Assembly (NCBI GenBank): GCA_023253905.1 | Contig: JALREG010000003.1 | Coordinates: forward strand, 1-11,218 | Source: Burkholderiaceae bacterium | GTDB taxonomy: Bacteria > Pseudomonadota > Gammaproteobacteria > Burkholderiales > Burkholderiaceae | Length of the DNA stretch: 11,218 nt | Direction: 5' to 3' | Shown: in pieces, positions 1-6,717 of the stretch | Layout: the number at the start of each line of letters is the position of its first letter | Position numbering within the stretch: the first letter of the stretch is position 1 | Notes under the pieces: model-generated | Told to the model about the DNA's origin: nothing | Database searches by the model: none | The model's input: only the letters and a program-made list of their open reading frames with translations | Made by a program: the position numbers and the translations under genes

Positions 1-74
1 ACCACCCAGCCGCCCCGACAACCGTCCACCCCGGCGACACGTGCGCTGTCGATGACCCGGGCGGCCGTGGTCAC
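1..74 (-). CDS. DUF429-family protein, N-terminal fragment (runs off left edge)
   Basis: Reading leftward on the - strand from a GTG at 74-72, the first 24 codons contain VAGVDGCRGGWV, the characteristic N-terminal strand and glycine-rich turn of DUF429 proteins (PF04250), a family with a predicted RNase H-like fold and no firmly established function. Only the start is present; the rest lies beyond the window. The GTG overlaps the stop codon of the preceding - strand gene in a GTGA arrangement, typical of translationally coupled genes. This orientation is opposite to everything else in the window, and the DNA seems to come from a different context than the operon to the right (see the junction near 160). 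Identification rests on one short but distinctive motif. Confidence 0.6.
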   Translation of the reverse strand, partial: MTTAARVIDSARVAGVDGCRGGWV

Positions 75-160
75 AGCCGGTCGATGCGCTTGAACGCCTC
101 ACCCTCGGCCACGCCGACGATCGCGCCGTGGTCGGCGAGCCGGTCGAGGATGCGACGACG
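71..160 (-). CDS. C-terminal end of an unidentified protein, truncated at a junction
   Basis: On the - strand an open frame ends at the TGA at 73-71 with the residues AIVGVAEGEAFKRIDRL, preceded by a basic, helical-looking stretch. Codon third positions are almost all G or C, as in a real high-GC gene, and the stop overlaps the DUF429 start by GTGA. The family is not recognised. The right boundary is approximate: beyond about 160 the + strand clearly encodes an enolase-type protein, so the 5' part of this gene is missing. It could be a chance shadow frame, but the coupled stop/start and the clear DUF429 start next door argue for a real gene end. Confidence 0.4.
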   Translation of the reverse strand, partial: RRRILDRLADHGAIVGVAEGEAFKRIDRL

Positions 161-421
161 GAAACCGGCGTGGGTAACCGCGCGAACCTCACCCTGGCGG
201 CGGCCGCACCCGCGGTCACGCTCTCGAATGTCATTCCGGTGTCCACGCCCGCTGAGGCCAACACCGGACAGATCGGCGGCATTTACTACAAGGACGATCT
301 GCTGGTTGAACCCATGCGTCTGGTTGATGGGTTCATTGAAGTGCCCAGCACGCCCGGTCTCGGCACCGCCGTGGATGAAGCCAAGATCGCCCGCTACCGC
401 GTTCCCGAATCGGAGGCCTGA
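161..421 (+). CDS. Enolase-superfamily (mandelate racemase/muconate lactonizing type) enzyme, C-terminal fragment
   Basis: The frame encodes about 86 residues starting near ETGVGNRANLTLAAAAP and ending in a GLG..VDEAKIARYR tail. These are the last barrel elements and the closing C-terminal segment of mandelate racemase/muconate lactonizing (MR/MLE) enzymes: a glycine-rich turn, an LAAA.P helix, an LSN strand, then DGFIEVP..PGLG. The family abstracts an alpha-proton from carboxylates using Mg2+; its catalytic Lys and the Asp/Glu ligands lie in the missing upstream part, so the fragment alone cannot be active. The frame stays open upstream to a stop at 53-55 (a GTG at 128 is possible), but residues before about 160 do not look like this family. 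The stop codon overlaps the next gene's ATG by one base. This was probably the first catabolic enzyme of the operon. Substrate cannot be assigned. Confidence 0.75.
   Translation, partial: ETGVGNRANLTLAAAAPAVTLSNVIPVSTPAEANTGQIGGIYYKDDLLVEPMRLVDGFIEVPSTPGLGTAVDEAKIARYRVPESEA
412..416 (+). promoter_or_regulatory. Ribosome binding site for the M24 hydrolase gene
   Basis: GGAGG lies 4 bases before the ATG at 421, inside the last codons of the enolase-type gene. It supports 421 as the start and, with the TGATG stop/start overlap, indicates coupled translation. Confidence 0.6.
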
Positions 422-1554
422 TGCGCGAGGAAATCGTCAACCGCTGGAAAGCGGCCTGTAACACTCACGGGCTCGACGCCATGGTGTCGTGCTCGCCTGA
501 AAACTTTGCCTACCTCACAGGCTTTGTGGTGCCGTCGCAGCCCCTCATGCGACATCGTCACGCCATGGGTATCGTCACTGCCGACGGGCAGACCGCCATC
601 CTGGGTGTGGACATGGAGGCCACAACCATCGGGCGCCGCGAGCCCGGCACGAAAACCCGGATCTGGGCAGAGTTCAGCGACAACGCCATGGCGGTGTGCG
701 CCGAGCTACTCACCGAAATGGGACTGGCCCGCGCCCGTATCGGCATCGAACTTGATTATCTGCCTGCGAGCGAGTTCGAAAAGCTCCGGGCAGCGCTCCC
801 CGGCGCCACCTTCATCGCCAACCAGCAGATCGTCGCGCGGCTTCGCCAGATCAAAACCGCCGATGAAATTGCGTTGCTGCGACGCCTGTCCCGCATCGCC
901 GATCAGTCAATCACCGATGCGCTTCGGGCCGTTCAGGCGGGCGATACCGAAATGGATCTCGCAGGCCATCTCACGCGCAATGTCTATTCGCTGGGCGCCG
1001 AGCAGTTCAAGCTGCTGATCGTGGCCACCGGCGAGCGCAGCCAGCTCCCGAATGTAGGGCCGTCGCTACGCAAGCTCGAGTCAGGAGACGTCTGCAGGGT
1101 CGAGATTTTTTCGGTGATCTCAGGCTATCAGGCAGGGGTCTGCCGGACCGCGGTGGTGCAGAAAGCGCCGCCACACGCCGAGCGCATCTGGAAGCATCTG
1201 GTCGACTGCAAGTACGAACTGCTCGAGCGGATCAAACCGGGCGCGAGCTGCCGAGAAATTTACGAGCGTTTCATCCGCAAGCTCGATGAACTCAAGCTTC
1301 CACCCATTTCGTTCGTCGGTCACGGCATCGGACTCTTCCTCCACGAAGATCCGTATCTGGGCAAGACACCCGAGATCGGTCGCGAGGGCGATGCGCAGCT
1401 TGAGGCGGGCATGGTGCTGGGCGTTGAACCGCTCTGCTATCAGACCGGGTATGGCTATGGCATGCAGCTGAAGGACATGCTGCTGGTCACCGACACCGGC
1501 TCGGAGATGCTCTCCGACTACTGCTCGAACGACGAACTGATCGTGGTGCGCTGA
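421..1554 (+). CDS. M24-family 'pita-bread' hydrolase, creatinase/ectoine-hydrolase-like, metal ligands lost
   Basis: The 377-residue protein has the two-domain plan of M24 aminopeptidase P, prolidase and creatinase: an N-terminal creatinase-type domain (about 1-140) and a C-terminal pita-bread domain (about 150-377). The usual M24 metal site (Asp, Asp, His, Glu, Glu) is largely gone. By position the residues are E228, G239, H301 (GHGIGLFLHEDP, 300-311), E336 (GVEP) and K351 (LKDMLLVT), and the normal PH motif is P210-N211. Creatinase, and as far as known the related ectoine hydrolases, act on C-N bonds without metal, and the segment FSVISGY...CRT resembles creatinase. A metal-independent amidohydrolase of a small N-containing acid is therefore more likely than a peptidase. 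It lies between an enolase-type gene and an opine-dehydrogenase-type gene, consistent with catabolism. The exact substrate is unknown. Confidence 0.85.
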   Translation: MREEIVNRWKAACNTHGLDAMVSCSPENFAYLTGFVVPSQPLMRHRHAMGIVTADGQTAILGVDMEATTIGRREPGTKTRIWAEFSDNAMAVCAELLTEMGLARARIGIELDYLPASEFEKLRAALPGATFIANQQIVARLRQIKTADEIALLRRLSRIADQSITDALRAVQAGDTEMDLAGHLTRNVYSLGAEQFKLLIVATGERSQLPNVGPSLRKLESGDVCRVEIFSVISGYQAGVCRTAVVQKAPPHAERIWKHLVDCKYELLERIKPGASCREIYERFIRKLDELKLPPISFVGHGIGLFLHEDPYLGKTPEIGREGDAQLEAGMVLGVEPLCYQTGYGYGMQLKDMLLVTDTGSEMLSDYCSNDELIVVR

Positions 1555-1558
1555 CGCC

Positions 1559-2662
1559 ATGCGCGTCGCCGTCATCGGGGCCGGAGCAGGCGGCGCAGCA
1601 GCCGCGGTGGAGCTCACGCTCGCCGGCCATCAGGTCCGGCTGTGGAACCGTTCACCCGATACGCTTGCGCCTTTCATGGCGCGGGGCGGCGTCGACTACG
1701 AGGGTGTACTGGGCGAAGGCTTTGTTCGTCCCGAACGGATCACGCCCAATCTCGTTGAAGCGATGCGGGACGCAGACGCTGCGTTGGTCTGTCTGCCCAC
1801 GATCTCGCATGCACCCGTGGCACGGGCCCTTGCGCAGGCTGGACTGCATCATGCGCCGGTGGTGCTCAACCCTGGGCATACCGGCGGCGCACTCGAGTTC
1901 ACCACCGCGTTTCGCGCAGCAAGCGGTGGGCCGGTGCCTGCGGTCGCTGAATTCCATACGCTCAGCTACATCGCGCGAAAATATCGGCCCGGGTCGGTCA
2001 CCATTTCAGGGAAAGCCCGGTTTTTGCGGCTCGCTGCATTGCCTGGCGGAGAGGCTGCGGCAAACGCTGCGCAGACTCTCTATCCGGTGAGCGAGCGGGT
2101 CCCCGATGTCCTCAATTCCAGCCTTGCCAACCTCAACATGGTGCTGCACGCGCCCGGCACCATTCTGGGGGCTGCCTGGATCGAGGCCACGCGCGGCGAT
2201 TTCACGTTTTATGTACAGGGCATGACGCCGGGTGTGGTGCGCGTGATGCAGGCCCTGGACGCCGAGCGACTCGCGGTGGCGCGCGCCTTCGGTCATGAAC
2301 TGCCCGCGCTCGGCGCCGAGATGCAGCGCTATGGCACGGTCGAGGCCTCTGTCACCGACACCACGGATCTGGTAAGTGCCATCAGCGGCGGCAAGGCCAA
2401 TCAACGAATCAAGGCGCCCGACTCCCTTTCCCACCGCTACTATCTCGAAGACTTTGGTCACGGTCTGCTGCCTTTCATCGAATTGGCCACCATCGCCGGT
2501 GTTCCTGTTCCAACGGCAAGCTCGCTCCTGCAATTGGGCATCACACTCACCGGCACCAACTATCGTGAAGGCGGCCGCACGGCCGAGGCAATGGGTATCG
2601 CCGGCATGACCTGTTCCGAACTCCTCGCGCATGTGCGCGGTCCAACTTCCAATCGCTCCTGA
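1559..2662 (+). CDS. NAD(P)-dependent octopine/nopaline (opine) dehydrogenase family protein
   Basis: The 367-residue protein starts with a Rossmann motif, VIGAGAGGAAAA (5-16), with Arg31 at the end of the second strand (LWNRS), which hints at NADP(H) rather than NAD(H). The C-terminal half carries the opine-dehydrogenase domain (PF02317): NLNMVLHAPGTIL with the candidate catalytic H197, and YYLEDFGHGLLP with D298 as the likely partner of a His-Asp dyad, followed by the GVPVPTASSLLQLG helix region. Family members reversibly join or cleave an amino acid and a 2-oxo acid at a secondary amine; several relatives act on other 2-hydroxy or 2-oxo acids. The start is 4 bases after the M24 stop with no clear ribosome site, suggesting coupling. 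Substrate is not predictable. Confidence 0.85.
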   Translation: MRVAVIGAGAGGAAAAVELTLAGHQVRLWNRSPDTLAPFMARGGVDYEGVLGEGFVRPERITPNLVEAMRDADAALVCLPTISHAPVARALAQAGLHHAPVVLNPGHTGGALEFTTAFRAASGGPVPAVAEFHTLSYIARKYRPGSVTISGKARFLRLAALPGGEAAANAAQTLYPVSERVPDVLNSSLANLNMVLHAPGTILGAAWIEATRGDFTFYVQGMTPGVVRVMQALDAERLAVARAFGHELPALGAEMQRYGTVEASVTDTTDLVSAISGGKANQRIKAPDSLSHRYYLEDFGHGLLPFIELATIAGVPVPTASSLLQLGITLTGTNYREGGRTAEAMGIAGMTCSELLAHVRGPTSNRS

Positions 2663-2676
2663 TAACGGCTTCCACC

Positions 2677-3660
2677 ATGCAGATCGGTGTCAGTTTTGAT
2701 GGCTTTGCCCCCTACGACGAGGCGCTCACTTTCGCCCGCGAAGCGGCGACGGCGGGCGCGAGCAGTCTCTGGATGGCTGATCATCTCGGCTATCGTGAGC
2801 CCATCGTGTCCTGCCTGGGCTTTACCAGCGCCATCCCACGCGTGCGCGTGATTCCCACCGCGGTCAGCCCCTATCTGCGCCACCCCATGCCGACCGCCAT
2901 GCAGATTGCCACGCTCGCGGAAGCCGCGCCTGGGCGCGTCGCACTCGCGCTTGGAACCGGCAACCCCTTGTTCCTGGGCGAGTCGGGCGAGTCGATCGAC
3001 AAGCCCATCGGGGTGACGCGTGATTTCGTCAATGCGCTTCGCGCACTCTGGACGGGCGAACCGGTGCACCAGGAGGCCCAGCGCTTTCGGCTGCGCGGCG
3101 CACGAATGATGTTCACGCCACCACAGCCGATTCCGCTTTATCTGTCGCCCATGAAGCCACAGATGCTCGCCCTGGCTGGCAAGATTGCCGACGGCGTGGT
3201 GCTCTCGGCGGGCATCTCAGCGGGCTTTGTGCGGGAGTCGCTTGCCATCACGCGATCCGGTGCAGAAGAAGCTGGCCGCAGCTATGAGGCGCTTCACACC
3301 GCAAGCTACATCTCCTTCGTGGCGGCGGCCGACCGCGGGCGCGCGATCGAACAGGTACGAATGAAGCTCGCGTTCATTCTTCGCAACCGCTTTATCGATG
3401 ATGCCATTGCACACTCCGGCATCAAGGTCGATCAGGCCGGGATCATCGAAGCGATGGGGCGGCGCGACTACGCGGCAGCAGCCCGTCTGGTCTCCGATGA
3501 AGCCGTTGATGCGTTCGCCGTGGCCGGTACGATTCAGGACTGCTGCGACAAGCTGATTGCTTACCGCGACGCGGGGCTCAAAGAGCTGGTGCTGCTCCTG
3601 GCGGGTGACCTGTCAGATCAGCGCTATGGCCTGTCGGTCATTCGCGAACTCGGTGACTAA
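2677..3660 (+). CDS. LLM-class oxidoreductase, Mer-like, probably F420-dependent
   Basis: This 327-residue luciferase-like (PF00296) TIM-barrel protein resembles archaeal methylenetetrahydromethanopterin reductase (Mer) and related F420-linked enzymes. Visible landmarks are SLWMADHLGYREP (30-42), SPYLRHPMPTAMQIATL (64-80) matching the Mer NPYTRHP region, ALGTGNPLFLGE (91-102), FRLRGARMMF (137-146), IPLYLSPMKPQMLALAG (152-168) and ADGVVLS. It lacks the inserts typical of two-component FMN monooxygenases. Family knowledge allows either F420 or FMN. F420 is favoured because F420 biosynthesis genes and an F420 reductase follow in the same operon. It starts 14 bases after the opine-type gene without a clear ribosome site. 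Substrate unknown; likely reduction or oxidation of the imported compound or an intermediate. Confidence 0.8.
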   Translation: MQIGVSFDGFAPYDEALTFAREAATAGASSLWMADHLGYREPIVSCLGFTSAIPRVRVIPTAVSPYLRHPMPTAMQIATLAEAAPGRVALALGTGNPLFLGESGESIDKPIGVTRDFVNALRALWTGEPVHQEAQRFRLRGARMMFTPPQPIPLYLSPMKPQMLALAGKIADGVVLSAGISAGFVRESLAITRSGAEEAGRSYEALHTASYISFVAAADRGRAIEQVRMKLAFILRNRFIDDAIAHSGIKVDQAGIIEAMGRRDYAAAARLVSDEAVDAFAVAGTIQDCCDKLIAYRDAGLKELVLLLAGDLSDQRYGLSVIRELGD

Positions 3661-3696
3661 CCCTCAATGAATTCTCATCTTCAGCCAACCCTCTGC

Positions 3697-3701
3697 AGGA
3701 G
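3697..3701 (+). promoter_or_regulatory. Ribosome binding site for tctC
   Basis: AGGAG lies 6 bases before the ATG at 3708. It is among the best-formed ribosome sites in the window and fits a highly expressed periplasmic binding protein. The 47-base gap before tctC contains no obvious terminator hairpin, so read-through from the upstream genes is likely. Confidence 0.6.
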
Positions 3702-3707
3702 CTCGCC

Positions 3708-4679
3708 ATGAATAAGCCGTTGATCCTGAAACTCGCTGCGTTGTGTGTGGCGCTTGCCCCGGCACTCGCCCAATCTCAGGCGTTTCCGTCGCAGCCGATC
3801 ACGCTGGTCGTCCCCTGGCCACCGGGTGGCGGTAGCGACACCGCCATGCGAATGACTGCCGAGGCGGCCTCCAAGCGAATGGGCGTGCCCGTTGTGGTGG
3901 TGAACAAGCCGGGGGCGGGCGGCACGGTGGGCATCAAGGAAGTCATGTCATCCAAGCCCGACGGCTATACCCTCGCCATGATCGCTACGGGCGCGGTGTT
4001 CGCGCAGTACAACAATCCCAACGCCAACGCCCTCGACGACATGGAACCGGTGGTGTTTTTTGGTGATGATCCCTCCGCCATCACCATCAACCCGAAGCTG
4101 CCTTTCAAGAACCTCAAGGAACTGGTGGATCACGCCAAAGCCAATCCGGGCAAGCTGAAAAACGGCAACGATCAGCCGGGTGGTTCCTCGCACGTCGCGG
4201 CCTCGGTCTTCGAAAAAGGCTTGGGGATCCGCCTCACCAAGGTTCCCTACGCAGGCTTTGCGCCCACCGTCCAGGCCCTCTTGTCCGGCGAGGTCGATAT
4301 GGCCTCGATCGCCTTACCGGATGTGATCGAACAACATGCTGCAGGCAAGCTACGCGTGCTCGGTGTCGCGTCGTCCGCTCGTCATTTCAAGGCGCCTGAT
4401 GTTCCCACCTTCGCCGAGCAGGGCTTTCCAGTCATCTCGGGACTCTGGCGCGTGATTGCGGCGCCCAAAGGCATCCCCGCTGATCGACTCAAGACACTCG
4501 AAACCAAGTTCATCGAAACGCTCTCCGACAAAGAGTTTCAGGAGAAAGCCCGCGCGGCGGGTTTCCTGGTCACGCCGGGTGGCAATGAAATGGCGAAAAA
4601 GCGCTGGGCAGAGGATGACGCTGCGATGTATCCGGTGTTTCTCGAAGCGGGTCTGGTCAAAACGCGGCAGAAGAAGTAA
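3708..4679 (+). CDS. tctC: TctC/Bug-family tricarboxylate transporter periplasmic binding protein
   Basis: The 323-residue protein has a Sec signal peptide (basic start, hydrophobic core LKLAALCVALAPALA, cleavage about residues 21-25) followed by the Bug-family opening FPSQPITLVVPWPPGGGSD. Other family landmarks are VVVVNKPGAGGTVG, the SKPDGYTLAM turn, the NPGKLKNG.D..GGSSHVAASVFEKGLGI segment and VPYAGFAPTVQALLSGEVDM. Bug proteins bind mono-, di- or tricarboxylates and related small acids in a closed pocket and deliver them to TctAB. The gene lies directly before tctB and tctA, so this is a complete TTT system and not an orphan Bug protein. The ligand is not predictable, but the flanking enzyme genes suggest the transported compound is their substrate. 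Confidence 0.93.
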   Translation: MNKPLILKLAALCVALAPALAQSQAFPSQPITLVVPWPPGGGSDTAMRMTAEAASKRMGVPVVVVNKPGAGGTVGIKEVMSSKPDGYTLAMIATGAVFAQYNNPNANALDDMEPVVFFGDDPSAITINPKLPFKNLKELVDHAKANPGKLKNGNDQPGGSSHVAASVFEKGLGIRLTKVPYAGFAPTVQALLSGEVDMASIALPDVIEQHAAGKLRVLGVASSARHFKAPDVPTFAEQGFPVISGLWRVIAAPKGIPADRLKTLETKFIETLSDKEFQEKARAAGFLVTPGGNEMAKKRWAEDDAAMYPVFLEAGLVKTRQKK

Positions 4680-4700
4680 CCCCGCGCCGCGCAGGTCGTC

Positions 4701-5162
4701 ATGAACCGCCTGGACGATCGTGACCTGTGGGCCGGTATCGTCCTGGCGGCCATCGGCGTCGCTGCGCTTTTCCTCGGGGCTGATCTCACGCAGGGTACGG
4801 CGGCCGATATGGGTGAAGGCTATGTGCCTCGCGCGATGGCGCTTGCGATGATCGCGCTCGGCACCCTGATCAGCGGACTCGCACTGCGACGCGGGCCGGG
4901 CAAGCCTCAGGATCGGTTCGAGGGCGTCCGACTGCGGCCCATCGCATTCGTCTCTGCGGCGGTGCTGGTGTTCGCCGCCACGCTCTCCAGCCTGGGCGTC
5001 GTGGTTGCCATCGCGGCCACTGCGTTCACGGCCAACTTCGCCGGCCAGCCGCTCTCCTGGCGTGCGTTGGCCGCGCTCGTTCTGGCACTCACCCTTGGGG
5101 TCATCGCGATTTTCGTGTGGGGGCTGGGGCTGCCGTTGCGGATCCTGCCGCCCCTCGCCTGA
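4701..5162 (+). CDS. tctB: TctB-family small membrane subunit of TTT transporter
   Basis: The 153-residue hydrophobic protein fits the TctB family (PF07331) in size and layout. The first segment (about 9-27) follows DLWAGIVLAAIGVAAL, then a G.GYVPRAMA loop, a second segment (about 45-62), a charged loop (65-80), and paired hydrophobic segments (about 83-117 and 122-148). It is the small inner-membrane subunit that pairs with TctA to move substrate delivered by the binding protein, driven by an ion gradient. It sits 21 bases after tctC and its stop is 3 bases before the tctA start, so translation is probably coupled. The gene has no strong ribosome site. Confidence 0.88.
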   Translation: MNRLDDRDLWAGIVLAAIGVAALFLGADLTQGTAADMGEGYVPRAMALAMIALGTLISGLALRRGPGKPQDRFEGVRLRPIAFVSAAVLVFAATLSSLGVVVAIAATAFTANFAGQPLSWRALAALVLALTLGVIAIFVWGLGLPLRILPPLA

Positions 5163-5165
5163 CCG

Positions 5166-6677
5166 ATGGAAGCGATTCTCTCAGGGCTGATTGCCAATAT
5201 CGGCCTCGGGTTCTCGGTGGCGCTGTCGCCCCTCAACCTGGCGCTCTGTCTGGTCGGCTGTCTGCTGGGCACCCTGATCGGGGTACTGCCCGGCATTGGT
5301 CCGTCGGCCACAGTGGCGATGCTGATGCCGCTCACCTTTCACCTGCCGCCGGTGGGCGCGCTCATCATGCTGGCAGGCGTGTTTTATGGCTCGCAGTACG
5401 GCGGCTCAACGACTGCAATCCTGGTGAATCTCCCTGGCGAATCGTCGTCAGTGGTCACCACGCTGGATGGTCACGCTATGGCCCGGAACGGCCGTGCGGG
5501 CGCTGCGCTTGCGGTCGCCGCGCTCGCCTCGCTTTTTGCCGGCACGGTCACCACCCTGGTGATCGCAGCGGCTGGCCCCCCCGTTGCCAAGCTCGCGCTT
5601 CTCTTTCAGTCACCCGATTATGTGGCGGTGATGGTGCTTGGTCTGGTGGCGGCGGTGGTGCTTGCGCAAGGCAGCCTGGCAAAAGCACTGGCTATGATTG
5701 CACTCGGCGTATTTCTGGGGCTGGTCGGCACCGACGTGACCACGGGCATGCAGCGCTACACGCTGGGCGTGAATGCCCTCTTCGACGGCATCGGCTTCGT
5801 GCCCGTTGCCATGGGGCTGTTTGGACTGGCCGAGATCATGCTGAACCTGGAAGCGACCCAGGGTCAGGGACGGGTGGTGCGGCCGGCCGATCGGCTATGG
5901 CCTTCCCGCGAAGACTTCAAGCTCGCCACGCCGGCTGCGGCGCGAGGCACCGCCATGGGGGTGGCGCTTGGCATCCTGCCCGGCAGCACCACCGACATTC
6001 CCGCTTACGCTGCCTACAGTCTGGAGAAAAAACTCTCGCGCGAGCCTGAAAAGTTCGGGCACGGGATGGTGCAGGGTGTGGCCGCGCCCGAGGCCGCGAA
6101 CAATGCCTCGGCGCAGGCGGGCTTCATCCCGATGCTGTCGCTTGGTATTCCGCCTAACGCCATCATGGCGATGATGATCGGCGCCATGATGATTCATGGC
6201 ATCGCCCCGGGTCCTCAGATCATAGATAAGCAACCCGCGCTCTTCTGGGGACTGGTCGCGAGCATGTGGCTGGGGAACGCACTTCTGGTGGTGCTCAATC
6301 TGCCGCTGATCTGGGTATGGGTGCGGCTACTCACCATTCCGTACCGGGTGTTGTTTCCAGCGATCATCATCTTTTGCTGCATCGGCTGCTATAGCCTCAA
6401 GAACAACCTGTCCGACGTGGTGATCATGGCGATTTTCGGAGTGATCGGTTACGGCCTCAGAAAAATGCGTTTCGAGCCTGCACCGCTCCTCCTGGGTTTC
6501 ATCCTGGGCCCGATGCTGGAAGAAAATTTCCGCCGGGCCATGCTGATTTCGGAAGGCGATCTGTCGGTCTTTGTCACGCGACCGATCAGCGCAGGGTTCC
6601 TGGCGGTGTCGGCGGCGTTATTGATGATGGTGCTGGTGCCGTCAATGCGGCGAGCGCGCGGTGAAGGGCCGGTATAG
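5166..6677 (+). CDS. tctA: TctA-family large membrane subunit of TTT transporter
   Basis: The 503-residue multispanning protein is a typical full-length TctA (PF01970). The family's internal repeat is visible: GTLIGVLPGIGPSATVAML (about 35-53) with YGSQYGGSTTAILVNLPGE (74-92), and a second copy GVALGILPGSTTD (about 266-277) with APEAANNASAQAGFIPML. It forms the transport channel of the tripartite system with TctB. Conserved glycines and prolines of both LPG motifs are intact, so it looks functional. The long overlapping frame beginning at 5117 is a shadow. The gene ends 40 bases before fgd with no terminator seen, so the transporter and F420 genes may share a transcript. Confidence 0.94.
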   Translation: MEAILSGLIANIGLGFSVALSPLNLALCLVGCLLGTLIGVLPGIGPSATVAMLMPLTFHLPPVGALIMLAGVFYGSQYGGSTTAILVNLPGESSSVVTTLDGHAMARNGRAGAALAVAALASLFAGTVTTLVIAAAGPPVAKLALLFQSPDYVAVMVLGLVAAVVLAQGSLAKALAMIALGVFLGLVGTDVTTGMQRYTLGVNALFDGIGFVPVAMGLFGLAEIMLNLEATQGQGRVVRPADRLWPSREDFKLATPAAARGTAMGVALGILPGSTTDIPAYAAYSLEKKLSREPEKFGHGMVQGVAAPEAANNASAQAGFIPMLSLGIPPNAIMAMMIGAMMIHGIAPGPQIIDKQPALFWGLVASMWLGNALLVVLNLPLIWVWVRLLTIPYRVLFPAIIIFCCIGCYSLKNNLSDVVIMAIFGVIGYGLRKMRFEPAPLLLGFILGPMLEENFRRAMLISEGDLSVFVTRPISAGFLAVSAALLMMVLVPSMRRARGEGPV

Positions 6678-6711
6678 TCCGCACCTGCCTAATCCGTCAA
6701 TATCATGCGGA
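6678..6711 (+). promoter_or_regulatory. Weak inverted repeat covering the fgd ribosome binding site
   Basis: TCCGCA (6678-6683) and TGCGGA (6706-6711) are perfect complements with a 22-base loop. The right arm overlaps the GCGGAG ribosome site (6707-6712) of fgd, 5 bases before its ATG. Folded in mRNA it could mask the ribosome site. With a 6-base stem and a long loop it may be chance. Confidence 0.2.
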
Positions 6712-6717
6712 GTCCTC

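Noticed and set aside
84..461. + strand frame of 125 codons near the left edge
   Set aside because: Arg/Pro/Ser-rich shadow frame; the enolase-type frame and the M24 start account for the same bases.
3661..3707. Possible terminator between the LLM gene and tctC
   Set aside because: No stable inverted repeat or T-run in the gap; the same holds for the gaps at 6678-6717 and 8563-8611 apart from the weak repeat noted at fgd.
5117..6049. Long + strand frame of 310 codons overlapping tctA and the end of tctB
   Set aside because: Composition is Arg/Gly/His-rich without any family pattern, while the tctA frame over the same bases has clear TctA motifs; it is a shadow of high-GC coding DNA.
6673..6678. 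TATAGT as a -10 promoter element before fgd
   Set aside because: No -35-like hexamer at 16-18 bases upstream; a single hexamer match is expected by chance.
6661..6717. N-terminal extension of fgd from a GTG at 6661
   Set aside because: Adds 19 residues absent from Fgd1, overlaps the end of tctA, and the ATG at 6718 has a proper ribosome site.
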